Source of the DNA: Flavobacterium sp. GT3R68
GTDB lineage: Bacteria; Bacteroidota; Bacteroidia; Flavobacteriales; Flavobacteriaceae
Assembly (NCBI RefSeq): GCF_007109225.1
Contig: NZ_VJZK01000001.1
Location: 124,001 to 188,000 of the forward strand
Length of the DNA: 64,000 nucleotides
Direction of reading: 5' to 3'
Position 1 is the first letter of the stretch, and the number at the start of each line of letters is the position of its first letter. The position numbers and the translations under genes were made by a program. The notes beneath the pieces are model-generated. The model was not told where the DNA came from. It made no database searches and was given only the letters and a program-made list of their open reading frames with translations. Positions 51,384-61,047 of this stretch are shown one piece after another.

Positions 51384-51977
51384 CTATTTCGTTTTGGACT
51401 TTAGATCGAAAGCAAACTCTTTGGCCAGTTTGGCATAGGCCTCCGAAATTCGATACCCTGAATTATAATCAAATCCTGCCGCACCGCTTCCTAAAGCTTT
51501 ATCATACTTGAGTGAAATCAAAACATTTCCCGGATTAGCCGTTTCAAAAACAGTAACAACCGTGTCTAATTTCGACGACGATCTCATTACACCGACATTG
51601 TATCCAGGATAAATCCATACAGACTTAACATTTAATGTATAATTTGACGGGGAATTTTTGGCTACCTTTACTGCTCCATTGTCAAATCTTTTATTAAAAG
51701 ACTCGATAAATTTTGGCTCATACCTTTCTTCCCGATCGGAAAACCATGATTTTTTAAAGTCTTCATCGGTGCCTTTTTCTTCCCTCTTTTTCATCTTATC
51801 GGCTAAAAATTCCTCCTCTGTGGCAAATTTGTCCACTTTTAAATTTGAATAATCGAAAGTCAAATTATATTCCGAAATTCCTTTAAGATTTTTAAAATCT
51901 CCGGACAAAACAGTCATCTTCTGAGCCATTACAAAAGAGGAAATAAACAATAAACTTAATACTGTGATTTTTTTCAT
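51384..51977 (-). CDS. Secreted protein of unknown function
   Basis: A 197-residue protein with a signal peptide (MKKITVLSLLFISSFVMAQ) followed by VLSGDFKNLKGISEYNLTFD. The middle is very rich in Lys/Glu (EEFLADKMKKREEKGTDEDF), the C-terminal half is beta-like (TLNVKSVWIYPGYNVGVMRS) with SGYRISEAYAKLAKEFAFDL at the end. No catalytic motif or named family was recognised. It stands alone between convergent and divergent neighbours, so it is probably monocistronic and not part of the pigment operon. Confidence 0.65.
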   Translation of the reverse strand: MKKITVLSLLFISSFVMAQKMTVLSGDFKNLKGISEYNLTFDYSNLKVDKFATEEEFLADKMKKREEKGTDEDFKKSWFSDREERYEPKFIESFNKRFDNGAVKVAKNSPSNYTLNVKSVWIYPGYNVGVMRSSSKLDTVVTVFETANPGNVLISLKYDKALGSGAAGFDYNSGYRISEAYAKLAKEFAFDLKSKTK

Positions 51978-52096
51978 TTTTTTGATATTGAAATTTTACC
52001 TTAAAAATATTATTTTATTTTTATAAATGCATTATTTATCAAAAAATACATCTAAAAGAAATCTGCTCTTTTTATCTTTACTTCAAAATTACACCC

Positions 52097-52864
52097 ATGA
52101 CAACGGACAGACCCAACGGTTCATTATACATTAAAATTGAAAACAAAATCGCAACCCTTGAATTCGGGCATCCGGCAAGCAATTCTTTTCCGGGCGAATT
52201 ATTACAACGCCTGACGGAAGAATTAAATACATTGAGTACAAATCCCGAAGTCTCTGTAATTGTATTAAAAAGCGAAGGAAATGGGGCTTTTTGTGCCGGT
52301 GCTTCTTTTGATGAATTACTTGCCGTCTCCGATTTGGAACAGGGGGCGAAATTCTTTTCGGGTTTTGCCAATGTGATCAATGCGATGCGAAATTGTTCCA
52401 AACTCATTGTGGGACGGATACACGGAAAAGCAGTAGGTGGCGGTGTTGGATTGGCAGCTGCCTGCGATTATGCCATGGCGACTGCGGAGAGTGCTGTTAA
52501 ATTATCGGAGCTGGCCATTGGAATTGGGCCTTTCGTTATTGAACCGGCCGTTTCCCGTAAGATCGGAAAAGCAGCATTGGCCGAAATGACCCTGGCTGCA
52601 CATGAATGGCAAAATGCCTACTGGGCCAAGGAAAAGGGACTCTATGCGAAAGTTTTTGAAAACGTGACGGAATTAGACCGGGAACTGGATCTTTTCTGTT
52701 CCAAATTGGCCTCCTATAATCCGGAAGCATTAGCGGAGATGAAAAAAGTCATTTGGGACGGAACGGAGCATTGGGGGACTTTACTCCCGGAGCGGGCTGC
52801 AATCTCAGGCAGACTGGTATTATCTGACTTTACCATTCAGGCATTGACACAATTTAAAAAATAG
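52097..52864 (+). CDS. Enoyl-CoA hydratase/isomerase family protein (methylglutaconyl-CoA hydratase-like)
   Basis: A 255-residue crotonase-fold enzyme. The oxyanion-hole sequences are GAFCAGASFDELL (about residues 60-72) and GKAVGGGVGLAAACDYAMA. Rat enoyl-CoA hydratase has two Glu; here the first position is Gly (GGGVGLAA), and only the second Glu remains in KLSELAIGIGPFVIEPAV. That pattern is usual in the AUH/LiuC methylglutaconyl-CoA hydratase group, but I cannot be sure of the substrate. A variant -7 motif (TATCTTTA, 52073-52080) lies 16 bp before the ATG. A terminator follows. No leucine-degradation genes are in the window. Confidence 0.82.
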   Translation: MTTDRPNGSLYIKIENKIATLEFGHPASNSFPGELLQRLTEELNTLSTNPEVSVIVLKSEGNGAFCAGASFDELLAVSDLEQGAKFFSGFANVINAMRNCSKLIVGRIHGKAVGGGVGLAAACDYAMATAESAVKLSELAIGIGPFVIEPAVSRKIGKAALAEMTLAAHEWQNAYWAKEKGLYAKVFENVTELDRELDLFCSKLASYNPEALAEMKKVIWDGTEHWGTLLPERAAISGRLVLSDFTIQALTQFKK

Positions 52865-52882
52865 TTTTTAGAATTTATAAAT

Positions 52883-52916
52883 AAAAAACCCTGTTCGTGC
52901 TGAACAGGGTTTTTTT
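52883..52916. terminator. Bidirectional terminator after the enoyl-CoA hydratase gene
   Basis: AAAAAACCCTGTTC-GTGCT-GAACAGGGTTTTTTT: 14-bp perfect stem including the A/T tracts, between converging genes. Confidence 0.9.
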
Positions 52917-52930
52917 AATGCTAATCTCTT

Positions 52931-53146
52931 TTATGCTTTTTGTTGTTTAGAATACGTCCGGTATTTATAAAATACAAAAACCAATCCAACCAATATTAAA
53001 ACCCATAAATAGTCATTTATCGGCGCAGCCGGCTGATCTAATGGATCCGGATCTACGGGATCTCCAAAATCTCCCTGCGCAAAAGATACCACGCTGAACA
53101 TCAGCGTGAAAAACAGGGTATAAAGGAATGTGATGTACTTTTTCAT
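52931..53146 (-). CDS. Tiny signal-peptide plus CTERM-like protein
   Basis: A 71-residue protein: an N-terminal signal (MKKYITFLYTLFFTLMFSVV..FAQ), a short acidic Pro/Asp linker (GDFGDPVDPDPLDQPAAPIN), a hydrophobic helix (LWVLILVGLVFVFY) and a basic tail (KYRTYSKQQKA). Proline-Ile-Asn/Asp-Asp-Tyr just before a helix and a basic end has the layout of a C-terminal sorting signal, and I recall small proteins like this in Flavobacteria under the name PID-CTERM, which I could not verify. The gene follows the giant adhesin gene by 33 bp on the same strand and is likely co-transcribed with it. Confidence 0.65.
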   Translation of the reverse strand: MKKYITFLYTLFFTLMFSVVSFAQGDFGDPVDPDPLDQPAAPINDYLWVLILVGLVFVFYKYRTYSKQQKA

Positions 53147-53179
53147 AATTATAATATATTTTTAAATCTTAATCAATCT

Positions 53180-56100
53180 TTAATTTATAACCTTAACGGT
53201 TACAGTTTCCTCATTTTCAGACACAATCTTGAATAACAATGCTGCTGTGCTGGTATTCAATCCCGATAGTATCGCTGTATTACTGTTAATTCCGGATTGT
53301 TTGAAAATCATTCGGCCGTGGATATCAAATACAACAATCTCTTTCATCGTGATGGCTTTGGTATTCACATGGAAAACACCCTGGTTCTTGTAAACTATCA
53401 CTGATGCTTTATCAAACGTGTTGTTTGAAACCGTTAATGTATTACTGTATACCACTTCAAAACGGGCATCAAAAGTTCCTGCATCTGAATAAAAAGTATA
53501 TGGAGCCGTTTTAATATTATGGACTAATCCAGTTGTAAGGTCTCTGATAAATACTTCCTGTGCATCCAAAAACAGACCGTCCATCATCGCTAATGTAATT
53601 GTGTAATTTCCGGCAGTAGCCGCTTTGAATCCAAGCGAAACGACATCTGCTGAATTAAACGGCAGTGAACGTCCCTGAATCGTGAAATCCTGTCCTCCAA
53701 TTTTCGATGACAAAGCACTTCCGTTATTACCATAGGCTAAACCGTCATAATCACGATCTACTGCTTCTGTTGCTCCTTCGGCATAGGCAATCATTATTTG
53801 ATTGAAGGTACTTCCCGTGGCATCGGTTAAATTAAACCACAAACGGTGTCTTTCCAATGGTGCAGCCGTCGTCATATTCGTTTTGAAGAACTGATTAGCA
53901 TTGTCGCCAACACGCATCGCATTGGTAAAATTCGCTGTTCCTGAGGAAGTAGCTTTTACCAAAAATCCTTGTCCTGCGTGAATAATCCCGTTTGGCACAT
54001 TTGCCGGAACACCTGAAGTCCCTAAAGTAGCAGAAGTTCCACCTGAACCTGAATTCCATAGCGCATAATTGGTTCCTGCCGGGAACTGTCCACTGGCGTT
54101 CATCGTTAATGTATGCGCATAAAAATACAAGGTCCCATTAATAGCAGGATTATTGGTAGCATTAACAAAAGTAGTTCCATTAATTGCCGATGGATAAGGA
54201 TTTCCTACCAAATTATACCCAGTTCCTGAAGTTTCCAATGTATAGGATGTGGCACCGTTGTTAGGTACTCCGCTGAAAATCCCTAGCCATACCTGAGGTG
54301 TAGTGGTATAATTATTAGGAGCACGAACTGCAAAACCTTTGGCCGGCGTGAAAATCGAAGCCGCAGACAGACCAGTAGTTACATAGGTATTGGTTGCGGT
54401 GTTATACACATAAAAACGATTGGTCAATGTTTGTGGTGAAAAAGCAAACAAATTTTGATTGGCAACCGGAGAAGACCATAACGTATGATCCAAACGCACC
54501 TGTAAAGCCGAATTTCTTTTCACTGTAATGGCACCTGTATTGGCAACATCATTGATCTGAATTAGATTGGCATTGTTCTCAATGGTCATTGTACCCGCAT
54601 TCACAATTGCATCTGTTACCGTTAAATTATTACCTGATGAAACCGATAAAGTCGCCCCTGCATTTATTGTAAGATTATAAGCAGAAGCAGAAGTTGCAAT
54701 TACAGGCTGATTGGTTACGGCAGGAATTAAAACCACTGTAGACAAAGTAGGTATCGATCCACAACTCCAGTTTCCAATATCATTCCAGGAAGTACTTATC
54801 GCTCCGGTCCAACTATTGGTTACGTTTGTTACGGTAATCGAGGCTTCTGCCGAACTGCCACAGTCCGCAGTAACATAAGCATAATAAGTTCCGGCTCCTG
54901 CAACAAAAGTACTTCCGGTTTCTAAGTTTGTTCCCGTTCCTCCGGTGCCAGTCCACCAAGTCACTGATGCATTGTCTCCAGTTATTCCGTTAGCAGTCAA
55001 AGTGGTTGTAGCTCCAGAGCATACTGGGTTAGAAGCTGCAGTTACAGAAGTTATTCCAGCAGGTGTTTTCACGGTTACCGTTGCAGAACCTGTTTGTGCC
55101 TGTGAACAAAATTGACCTGCAATACTAACTAAGTTATAAGCAAACGCTCCGCTTGTACCAGTTGGCACCGAAACCGTAACACTGTTACCCGCAGTCGTTG
55201 TTACCGTCTGATTAGAACCTCCGTTGATATTATAGGTAAATGTATAAGGCGCCGTTCCGCTTGCCCCTGTAAAAGTGATATTCGGAGCACTTGCATTATA
55301 GCAAACTGTTGCTGTTCCTGAAATTGTTGCCGTTGGCAAAGGATTTACCGTCAAAGAAACTGTATTGCTGCTTGTACAGCTATTCGCTGTTGCAGTAGCG
55401 GAATAAGTAACACTTGCTGATGGTTTGGCATAAACTGTAGAAGAACTTCCTCCTGAATAAAGAGTGGTTGCTGCTGCGTCGGTATATAAATCCGTATTAG
55501 GAGTCCATGTTATTGCCGATGGTTTAGTAAAGCTAAATTTAAGGTTATTTCGTGTTGAATAAGTAAAAGAAGGTGCTCCTGCATAATTATCAATTGTTGC
55601 TGAATCTACATTATCAATACGATAATAAGCGGTACTGACAAATGCGGTAGTACTGTAATATGCTGTATTTGTTGGTGTTGTCGCTCCTGTATTGTTATTA
55701 GTGTAATTGATTCCAATTAACAAATTGCTCGTTCCGTCCCAGGTAAAATTAGTTGAAAATGGGATGTTGTTATAACCCGATGTTGGGAAATAAGGTGAAC
55801 CCCCAGAATAAACCGTAGTCCATCCCGTTGCTACCATAGCAGTGGTAGAAACAGAAGTAGCTGCCGTATTTTGTAACTTAACTTTCAGATTACTTAGTCC
55901 ATATGTATTATCAGCAACGGCCAGCTGCAATTGTAATGCAGAAATCACCGATCCGGCTGACAGTCCCATACTACTTAGCGTTGCGGCCTGCACCAGCATT
56001 TGTTGTTTCGCGCCGCCGTAAAAATTTTGAAATGGGTTTGGCCCAAGTCCAATAGTACTAACAGCGGCACTCGTTGTTGCTGTTCCTGTTCCTACGCTGC

Positions 56101-59100
56101 CGGATCCTATATAAGTACTCGTGGCGGTAAGTGGTTGAATCGCTCCACTGCAGATAGTTGCAGAAGTCGGTGAAATAGTTACCGCAGTCGGTGCCTCGTT
56201 AACACTGACAACGGCTGCAGCAGACGTAGTTATTGCACATGCCGTACTGCCTGTAATAACGACATCGTAGCTTGCTGCATCAGCCGATGTGGCAGATGCA
56301 ATAGAATAAGCAGATGATGTGGCTCCTGATATATTTACGCCATTTTTTCTCCACTGGTATGCAGTAGCTCCACTGGCACTAACACTCAAATTAATTGCAC
56401 TTCCGGTACATAAGGACTGGGTTGCTGGCTGGGTTGATATTGAAGCTAATGTACCTGAACAGGCAGTAATATATCCGTTTAAGGTTAAATTATCAAGTCT
56501 CCAGTTACCGGTACTGCTTCCTCCATAGGGATAAATTCTAAAGGTGGTTGCACTCATCACATCAGTAAATGATGTCCCCGACAATGAAACAGTTGCACCA
56601 ACAGTAGGAGCACCTGAACCTATTGTCGTTGCATAAATTCCAGAACCAAGATTAGAAGTATAGCCATCCGCACTTGATCTTACAACAAAATTAGTTGCTC
56701 CTGCCGCCGTACCCAACTGCATAAAGGTCAATGAGGTTGATGTTAATAGCTGACCACTCACAGGCGTTACGGTAAACTGTATATAATTATTTGTATTCAC
56801 CGTTGTTCCCCAACCTCCTGAAACTGATAAATTATAATATCCGCTTGTTGTAGTGCCTGTAACTGTATTTGGGCTTACATCAGCATAAGTAAGATTTGCA
56901 TTTGGAGTACTGACTATTAAATTACTTGCAAACTGATACTGACCAAGGCTTACACTTCCTTGTGTCACACTCAGACTTTGAGCAACATCCGAAGCAGCAT
57001 TATAATTCCCGCTACCCGCCTGTGAAGCGGTAATAGTTGTCGTTCCAATACCGGTAATATGAATGTTACCACCAACAATCGTTGCAACGGCAGTATTCGA
57101 ACTTACATAAGTAATAGGATTAGTTCCTGATGTTGTAGAAGTAGCGCCAGGACTGTAATCTGCATCTGTTGTCGTCTTTGGCGCTAGTGCTCCAAAAACA
57201 ATCGTCTGATTGGCTTTAGTAATATCAGCCGTTCCGGTTGGCTGCGTTAATGTATAATTGCCCGCATCAGCGCCTGACTTAGTGTAACTAACGGTAACGG
57301 TCAAGGCCGTTCCAACATTTGACTGTGAAAAAGTTCCCGTACCACTACCAAGAGTAACCACATCACTCAATAATACGCCGCTTAGCGAACCGCCGCTTAA
57401 TGTAGCTGCAGTAGTACCATCATATACCTTATTGTTGGCAGTAGCACCTGTAACTGTTAAAGTGGCAGTAGTGATATTTGCCGATATTCCTGTCGGTTGT
57501 GCAGCCGTATAATTTGATGTAGGTGCGGTATATCCTGATACGGTTATTGCCTTAGCTGTACCTACTACTTTTGTAGCAAAAACATATACCGGAGTTCCAG
57601 TTACTGTGTAAGTTTCTCCATTTTGCAAACCCGAATAAGCGGCTGTACCAGTTACTGAAGCTGCGGTTGTAGCATCATATACTTTGTTTACACCAGTCAG
57701 CCCTGTTATGGTCAATGCCGCTGCTGTAATATTAGCTGTTAATCCTGTTGGCTGCGTCAGCAGATAATTTCCTGAATTCGCACCTCCAAGAACCAATGAT
57801 GGAGTTACTACAATACCGGTACCAACGTTAGCACTCGCAAAAGTTCCTCCACCACTTACCGTAACTGCATCCGGCGCAATAACCCCTACCAAAGTAGCAC
57901 CTGTTATTGCAGCAGTTGTAAGTCCATTGTAAGTCTTATTAGAAGCAGTCGCTCCTGTCACCGTCAAAGTTTTTACTGTAATATCAGCACTCAGGCCTGT
58001 AGGCTGTGTTAATGTATAATTTCCTGCATTAGCACCACCCAAAGTCGATGTGGAAGTAACAACAATTCCAGTTCCAACGTTTGCCGAAGCAAAAGTCCCT
58101 GTTCCGCTGTAAGTAACTACATCAGCACCCACAACTCCTGTAAGCGTGCCAACCACCGTTGCCGCTGTAGTTCTGTCGTAGATTTTGGAGTTCGCCGTCG
58201 CACCAGCCAAAGTAAGCACTTTCGCCGTGATGGTATATACCAAAGTAGCGCTGCCGCTTCCTCCGCCGTTGATCGCTGAAATTGTAACACTATAAGTTCC
58301 TACGTTTGCGGTTGGAGTACCTGTAATCTCTCCCGTACTTGTATCCAGGCTTAGTCCCGCCGGCAATCCACTGGCAGAATAAGACGTCGGTGTATTGGTA
58401 GCGGTGATAAAATAAGAGGCCGATGCAACGCCATAAGTAGCTGATGCCGTTAACGCACTAGTAATTACAGGCGTAGCAAACGATGTTATATCTGCCGTCA
58501 ATCCAGTTGGCTGCATCACAGTATAGTTACCTGAAGCAGGGCCACTGATAGTATATCCTGAAACTGTAACTGCCAATCCGGTACCCACTGCACTCTGTGA
58601 AAAATTAGCAACATAAGGTCCTGCAACAGTGACATTACCCGAATCACCTGCAACAACACCGAATAATGTAGCCGTGCCGCTCAAAGTGGCTGTGGTAGTG
58701 TTGTCAAACACCTTATTGTCAGCTGTCAACCCGGTAATAGTCAATGCTTTTGCAGTAATATCTGCTGTCAGACCCGTAGGCTGTGTAAGAGTATAATTTG
58801 TTGATGGTGCAGTATATCCTATAACTGTAATGGCTATTCCTGTACCAACACCTGCAGTCGCAAATGATAAACTAGGTGTACCCGTTACCGAAAAGCTTTC
58901 TCCATTAACCAGACCTGAATAAGCAGCAGTTCCTGAAGATGCTGCCGCAGTCGTACCATTATATATTTTATTTACTCCCGAAAGTCCTGTAATTGTTAGA
59001 CCTTTTGCAGTAACTGAATTACCCGAGGCAGATGTCGTGATATTCACAGACGTTGCCCCTGTACTCGAAAGCACTATATTTTGCGAATTATAAGAACCGG

Positions 59101-60226
59101 TTACAGCCGCTGCTGCTTTTAAACGAATATATAAGGTCCCGCTTGCACTTCCTGCTGTTTGAGTATAAGTCGCTGTCGAACCAAAAGTTATATTATCACT
59201 CGAAACCTCAAAACCGGTTGGAGCAGTAGCCACAAGATTAGCAGTTAAGTTGCTTCCCGAAACAGCGAAACTTTGCGCTGTTGAAACAGTACCATAAATA
59301 GTAGTGAAAGCGGCTGCGGTGGCAGCACCGGTAATTGTAGGGGTCGGACCTGCGGTTGTGAAATTTACTGGATTACCCGTACCACTTGCATAAGTATTGT
59401 ATACTTCTGAAAGTGCCGCACCATCGAATTCACAAACCATCACACGGTAAGTGCTAGATGCAGACAAGCCTGTTACCGTAACACTTGGCGTTCCTGTGTT
59501 ATTAAAAACACAATACCAGCCTGTTGCGCCTATTTGAGTACCAGAACCGAAAACTGTATTAGCAGTATAAGTTGTGCTGTTAACAGGCAAAGCCGAACCA
59601 CTACTGGAAGCTGAAATAAACATAGCCCTTTTCGCGCCAGAACCATTGGAACAGGAAATAGCGGCTATAGAGGTAGGAGTTATTGCTCCTGATGTTATAG
59701 CGGTTGCTTGAGTGGTTCCTTTAATATCAACTGAATACACTCTTGCACCAGCTGTCCCGGTTGCATTAGGTGCGGTAACTCGTATTTGAGCCGCAGAGTA
59801 CACAGCCGTGGCGGGCATAACAACAGTCTGTGTCCCTTTAGTACTTGTTGTCGCTAGTAAAGCCCCTATTTGCGTCCAAGTGGAACCATTATAATATTCA
59901 ACTTTAATTTTATCAGAATTAGTAACAATTGTTCCAAAAGACTGCAACGAAAGAGAAACTGATACATTACTGTAAAGTGAAAAATTCATTGCCGGGGAAG
60001 TCATACTGTTTGTCGTAAGAGTAATCATTTTCCAATAGTCAGTTGCGGCATTATTTGTTGCTGCTGTGATAGTCCATCCTGCATTTCCCGCCGGAGCATT
60101 TTGCGCCGGAAGATATAATTGAGGCACAATTGCTGTTGTTTGTCCCGATCCACTTAAAGACAAAAACAAAAAGGCAGTTAAAACCAAAAATGAACGTAAA
60201 TTTTTAAAATGTAAAGTTTTTCTCAT
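53180..60226 (-). CDS. Giant T9SS-secreted adhesin with YDG/MBG repeats
   Basis: A 2348-residue cell-surface protein. A signal peptide (about residues 1-29, LTAFLFLSLSGSGQ) precedes beta-sandwich domains. From about 405 to 1000 there are six YDG/MBG-like repeats of about 80 residues (TITGLSGVNKIYNGTTAA, TVTGATANNKVYDGTTAA, each ending NYTLTQPTGLTADIT) with one putative Ig domain (SGLPAGLSLDTSTGEITGTP) between the second and third. An Ig-like domain (about 1258-1345, YQWRKNGVNISGAT), further PKD/Ig-like units and a large beta-region follow. The last about 80 residues (VYKNQGVFHVNTKAITMKEI..) resemble a T9SS type C sorting signal. Likely adhesion or gliding surface protein; the ligand is unknown. 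The repeats read in one frame with no break. Confidence 0.88.
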   Translation of the reverse strand: MRKTLHFKNLRSFLVLTAFLFLSLSGSGQTTAIVPQLYLPAQNAPAGNAGWTITAATNNAATDYWKMITLTTNSMTSPAMNFSLYSNVSVSLSLQSFGTIVTNSDKIKVEYYNGSTWTQIGALLATTSTKGTQTVVMPATAVYSAAQIRVTAPNATGTAGARVYSVDIKGTTQATAITSGAITPTSIAAISCSNGSGAKRAMFISASSSGSALPVNSTTYTANTVFGSGTQIGATGWYCVFNNTGTPSVTVTGLSASSTYRVMVCEFDGAALSEVYNTYASGTGNPVNFTTAGPTPTITGAATAAAFTTIYGTVSTAQSFAVSGSNLTANLVATAPTGFEVSSDNITFGSTATYTQTAGSASGTLYIRLKAAAAVTGSYNSQNIVLSSTGATSVNITTSASGNSVTAKGLTITGLSGVNKIYNGTTAAASSGTAAYSGLVNGESFSVTGTPSLSFATAGVGTGIAITVIGYTAPSTNYTLTQPTGLTADITAKALTITGLTADNKVFDNTTTATLSGTATLFGVVAGDSGNVTVAGPYVANFSQSAVGTGLAVTVSGYTISGPASGNYTVMQPTGLTADITSFATPVITSALTASATYGVASASYFITATNTPTSYSASGLPAGLSLDTSTGEITGTPTANVGTYSVTISAINGGGSGSATLVYTITAKVLTLAGATANSKIYDRTTAATVVGTLTGVVGADVVTYSGTGTFASANVGTGIVVTSTSTLGGANAGNYTLTQPTGLSADITVKTLTVTGATASNKTYNGLTTAAITGATLVGVIAPDAVTVSGGGTFASANVGTGIVVTPSLVLGGANSGNYLLTQPTGLTANITAAALTITGLTGVNKVYDATTAASVTGTAAYSGLQNGETYTVTGTPVYVFATKVVGTAKAITVSGYTAPTSNYTAAQPTGISANITTATLTVTGATANNKVYDGTTAATLSGGSLSGVLLSDVVTLGSGTGTFSQSNVGTALTVTVSYTKSGADAGNYTLTQPTGTADITKANQTIVFGALAPKTTTDADYSPGATSTTSGTNPITYVSSNTAVATIVGGNIHITGIGTTTITASQAGSGNYNAASDVAQSLSVTQGSVSLGQYQFASNLIVSTPNANLTYADVSPNTVTGTTTSGYYNLSVSGGWGTTVNTNNYIQFTVTPVSGQLLTSTSLTFMQLGTAAGATNFVVRSSADGYTSNLGSGIYATTIGSGAPTVGATVSLSGTSFTDVMSATTFRIYPYGGSSTGNWRLDNLTLNGYITACSGTLASISTQPATQSLCTGSAINLSVSASGATAYQWRKNGVNISGATSSAYSIASATSADAASYDVVITGSTACAITTSAAAVVSVNEAPTAVTISPTSATICSGAIQPLTATSTYIGSGSVGTGTATTSAAVSTIGLGPNPFQNFYGGAKQQMLVQAATLSSMGLSAGSVISALQLQLAVADNTYGLSNLKVKLQNTAATSVSTTAMVATGWTTVYSGGSPYFPTSGYNNIPFSTNFTWDGTSNLLIGINYTNNNTGATTPTNTAYYSTTAFVSTAYYRIDNVDSATIDNYAGAPSFTYSTRNNLKFSFTKPSAITWTPNTDLYTDAAATTLYSGGSSSTVYAKPSASVTYSATATANSCTSSNTVSLTVNPLPTATISGTATVCYNASAPNITFTGASGTAPYTFTYNINGGSNQTVTTTAGNSVTVSVPTGTSGAFAYNLVSIAGQFCSQAQTGSATVTVKTPAGITSVTAASNPVCSGATTTLTANGITGDNASVTWWTGTGGTGTNLETGSTFVAGAGTYYAYVTADCGSSAEASITVTNVTNSWTGAISTSWNDIGNWSCGSIPTLSTVVLIPAVTNQPVIATSASAYNLTINAGATLSVSSGNNLTVTDAIVNAGTMTIENNANLIQINDVANTGAITVKRNSALQVRLDHTLWSSPVANQNLFAFSPQTLTNRFYVYNTATNTYVTTGLSAASIFTPAKGFAVRAPNNYTTTPQVWLGIFSGVPNNGATSYTLETSGTGYNLVGNPYPSAINGTTFVNATNNPAINGTLYFYAHTLTMNASGQFPAGTNYALWNSGSGGTSATLGTSGVPANVPNGIIHAGQGFLVKATSSGTANFTNAMRVGDNANQFFKTNMTTAAPLERHRLWFNLTDATGSTFNQIMIAYAEGATEAVDRDYDGLAYGNNGSALSSKIGGQDFTIQGRSLPFNSADVVSLGFKAATAGNYTITLAMMDGLFLDAQEVFIRDLTTGLVHNIKTAPYTFYSDAGTFDARFEVVYSNTLTVSNNTFDKASVIVYKNQGVFHVNTKAITMKEIVVFDIHGRMIFKQSGINSNTAILSGLNTSTAALLFKIVSENEETVTVKVIN

Positions 60227-60528
60227 AACTGTATTTTAATATAAATTAGGAGCACAAATATATTACGTCACTATTTGATGGGATTTCATCAATCTTAAGA
60301 GAAAGATATACAACACCATAACCGCCGTTTTTTATTTTTTTGCGCCGACAAATATATGCAGAAAACTCATTACGAAATCATTATGCAATATTATTTTATT
60401 GTAAATCTTTTACTTTAAGTACCAAAGGCCTTTCTTGTTGAAGCAGAAAGGAATAAAATGTAAACCTGCTGAAATATTGCAGGTAACCGCAACGGTAATA
60501 TGGATTTCTTGCAATCTGACTTAGCTAT
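60227..60528. other. Upstream region of the adhesin gene
   Basis: About 300 bp without a supported gene. On the minus strand TATATTTG occurs twice, at 60262-60255 and 60356-60349, exact TAnnTTTG matches and likely -7 elements for the adhesin gene; neither has a TTG at the ideal -33 distance. The rest is AT-rich with no visible structure, running into the tandem array. Confidence 0.4.
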
Positions 60529-60970
60529 ATGCCACCTCCATTTACAATTATGCCACCTCCATTTACAATTATGCCTCCCGCATTTACAATTATTGCTCCC
60601 GTATTTGCAATTATAGCTCCCGCATTTTACAATTATACCTCCCCGTTTTACAATTATGCCTCCCGCATTTACAATTATTGCTCCCGTATTTGCAATTATA
60701 GCTCCCGCATTTGCAATTATACCTCCCCGTTTTACAATTATGCCTCCCGCATTTGCAATTATCGCTCCCTGTTTTGCAGTTATACATCCCCGTTTTACAA
60801 TTATGCCTCCCGCATTTGCAATTATTGCTCCCCGTTTTGCAGTTATACCTCCCCGTTTTACAATTATGCCTCCCGCATTTACAATTATTGCTCCCCTTTT
60901 TGCAGTTATACCTCCCCGTTTTACAATTATGCCTCCCCGATTTAGAATTACGGCTCCCCGACCTATAATT
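60529..60970. repeat. Tandem array of 21 copies of a 21-bp unit
   Basis: Twenty-one direct copies of a unit like ATGCCTCCCGCATTTACAATT, 20 of them exactly 21 bp and one (60613-60634) with an extra T. A 22nd, degenerate unit may continue to 60991. The units vary at a few positions in a regular order: units 3-6 and 7-10 form two 84-bp blocks, and units 11-19 form three 63-bp blocks. Because the unit length is a multiple of three and lacks stops in several frames, long spurious ORFs appear on both strands. Any coding role is unproven. Confidence 0.9.
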
Positions 60971-61021
60971 ATGGCTATCCGCCGTAGGGACATCGAAAAG
61001 GAATACATAAAATAAATTCAC

Positions 61022-61029
61022 TAAATTTG
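61022..61029 (+). promoter_or_regulatory. Putative -7 element for the queD-like gene
   Basis: TAAATTTG, an exact TAnnTTTG match, 18 bp before the ATG at 61048. No TTG at the -33 position. Confidence 0.4.
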
Positions 61030-61047
61030 CCAATCAAATGCAAAGCA

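Noticed and set aside
60529-60991. CRISPR array
   Set aside because: The units are contiguous 21-bp repeats without unique spacers, and no cas gene is in the window.
60415-61033. Several overlapping ORFs of 85-197 codons on both strands over the 21-bp array
   Set aside because: All follow from a unit length divisible by three with no stop in most frames; they have no signal, no recognisable domain, and the frame changes at the extra T at about 60627. I report the array as a repeat, not as genes.
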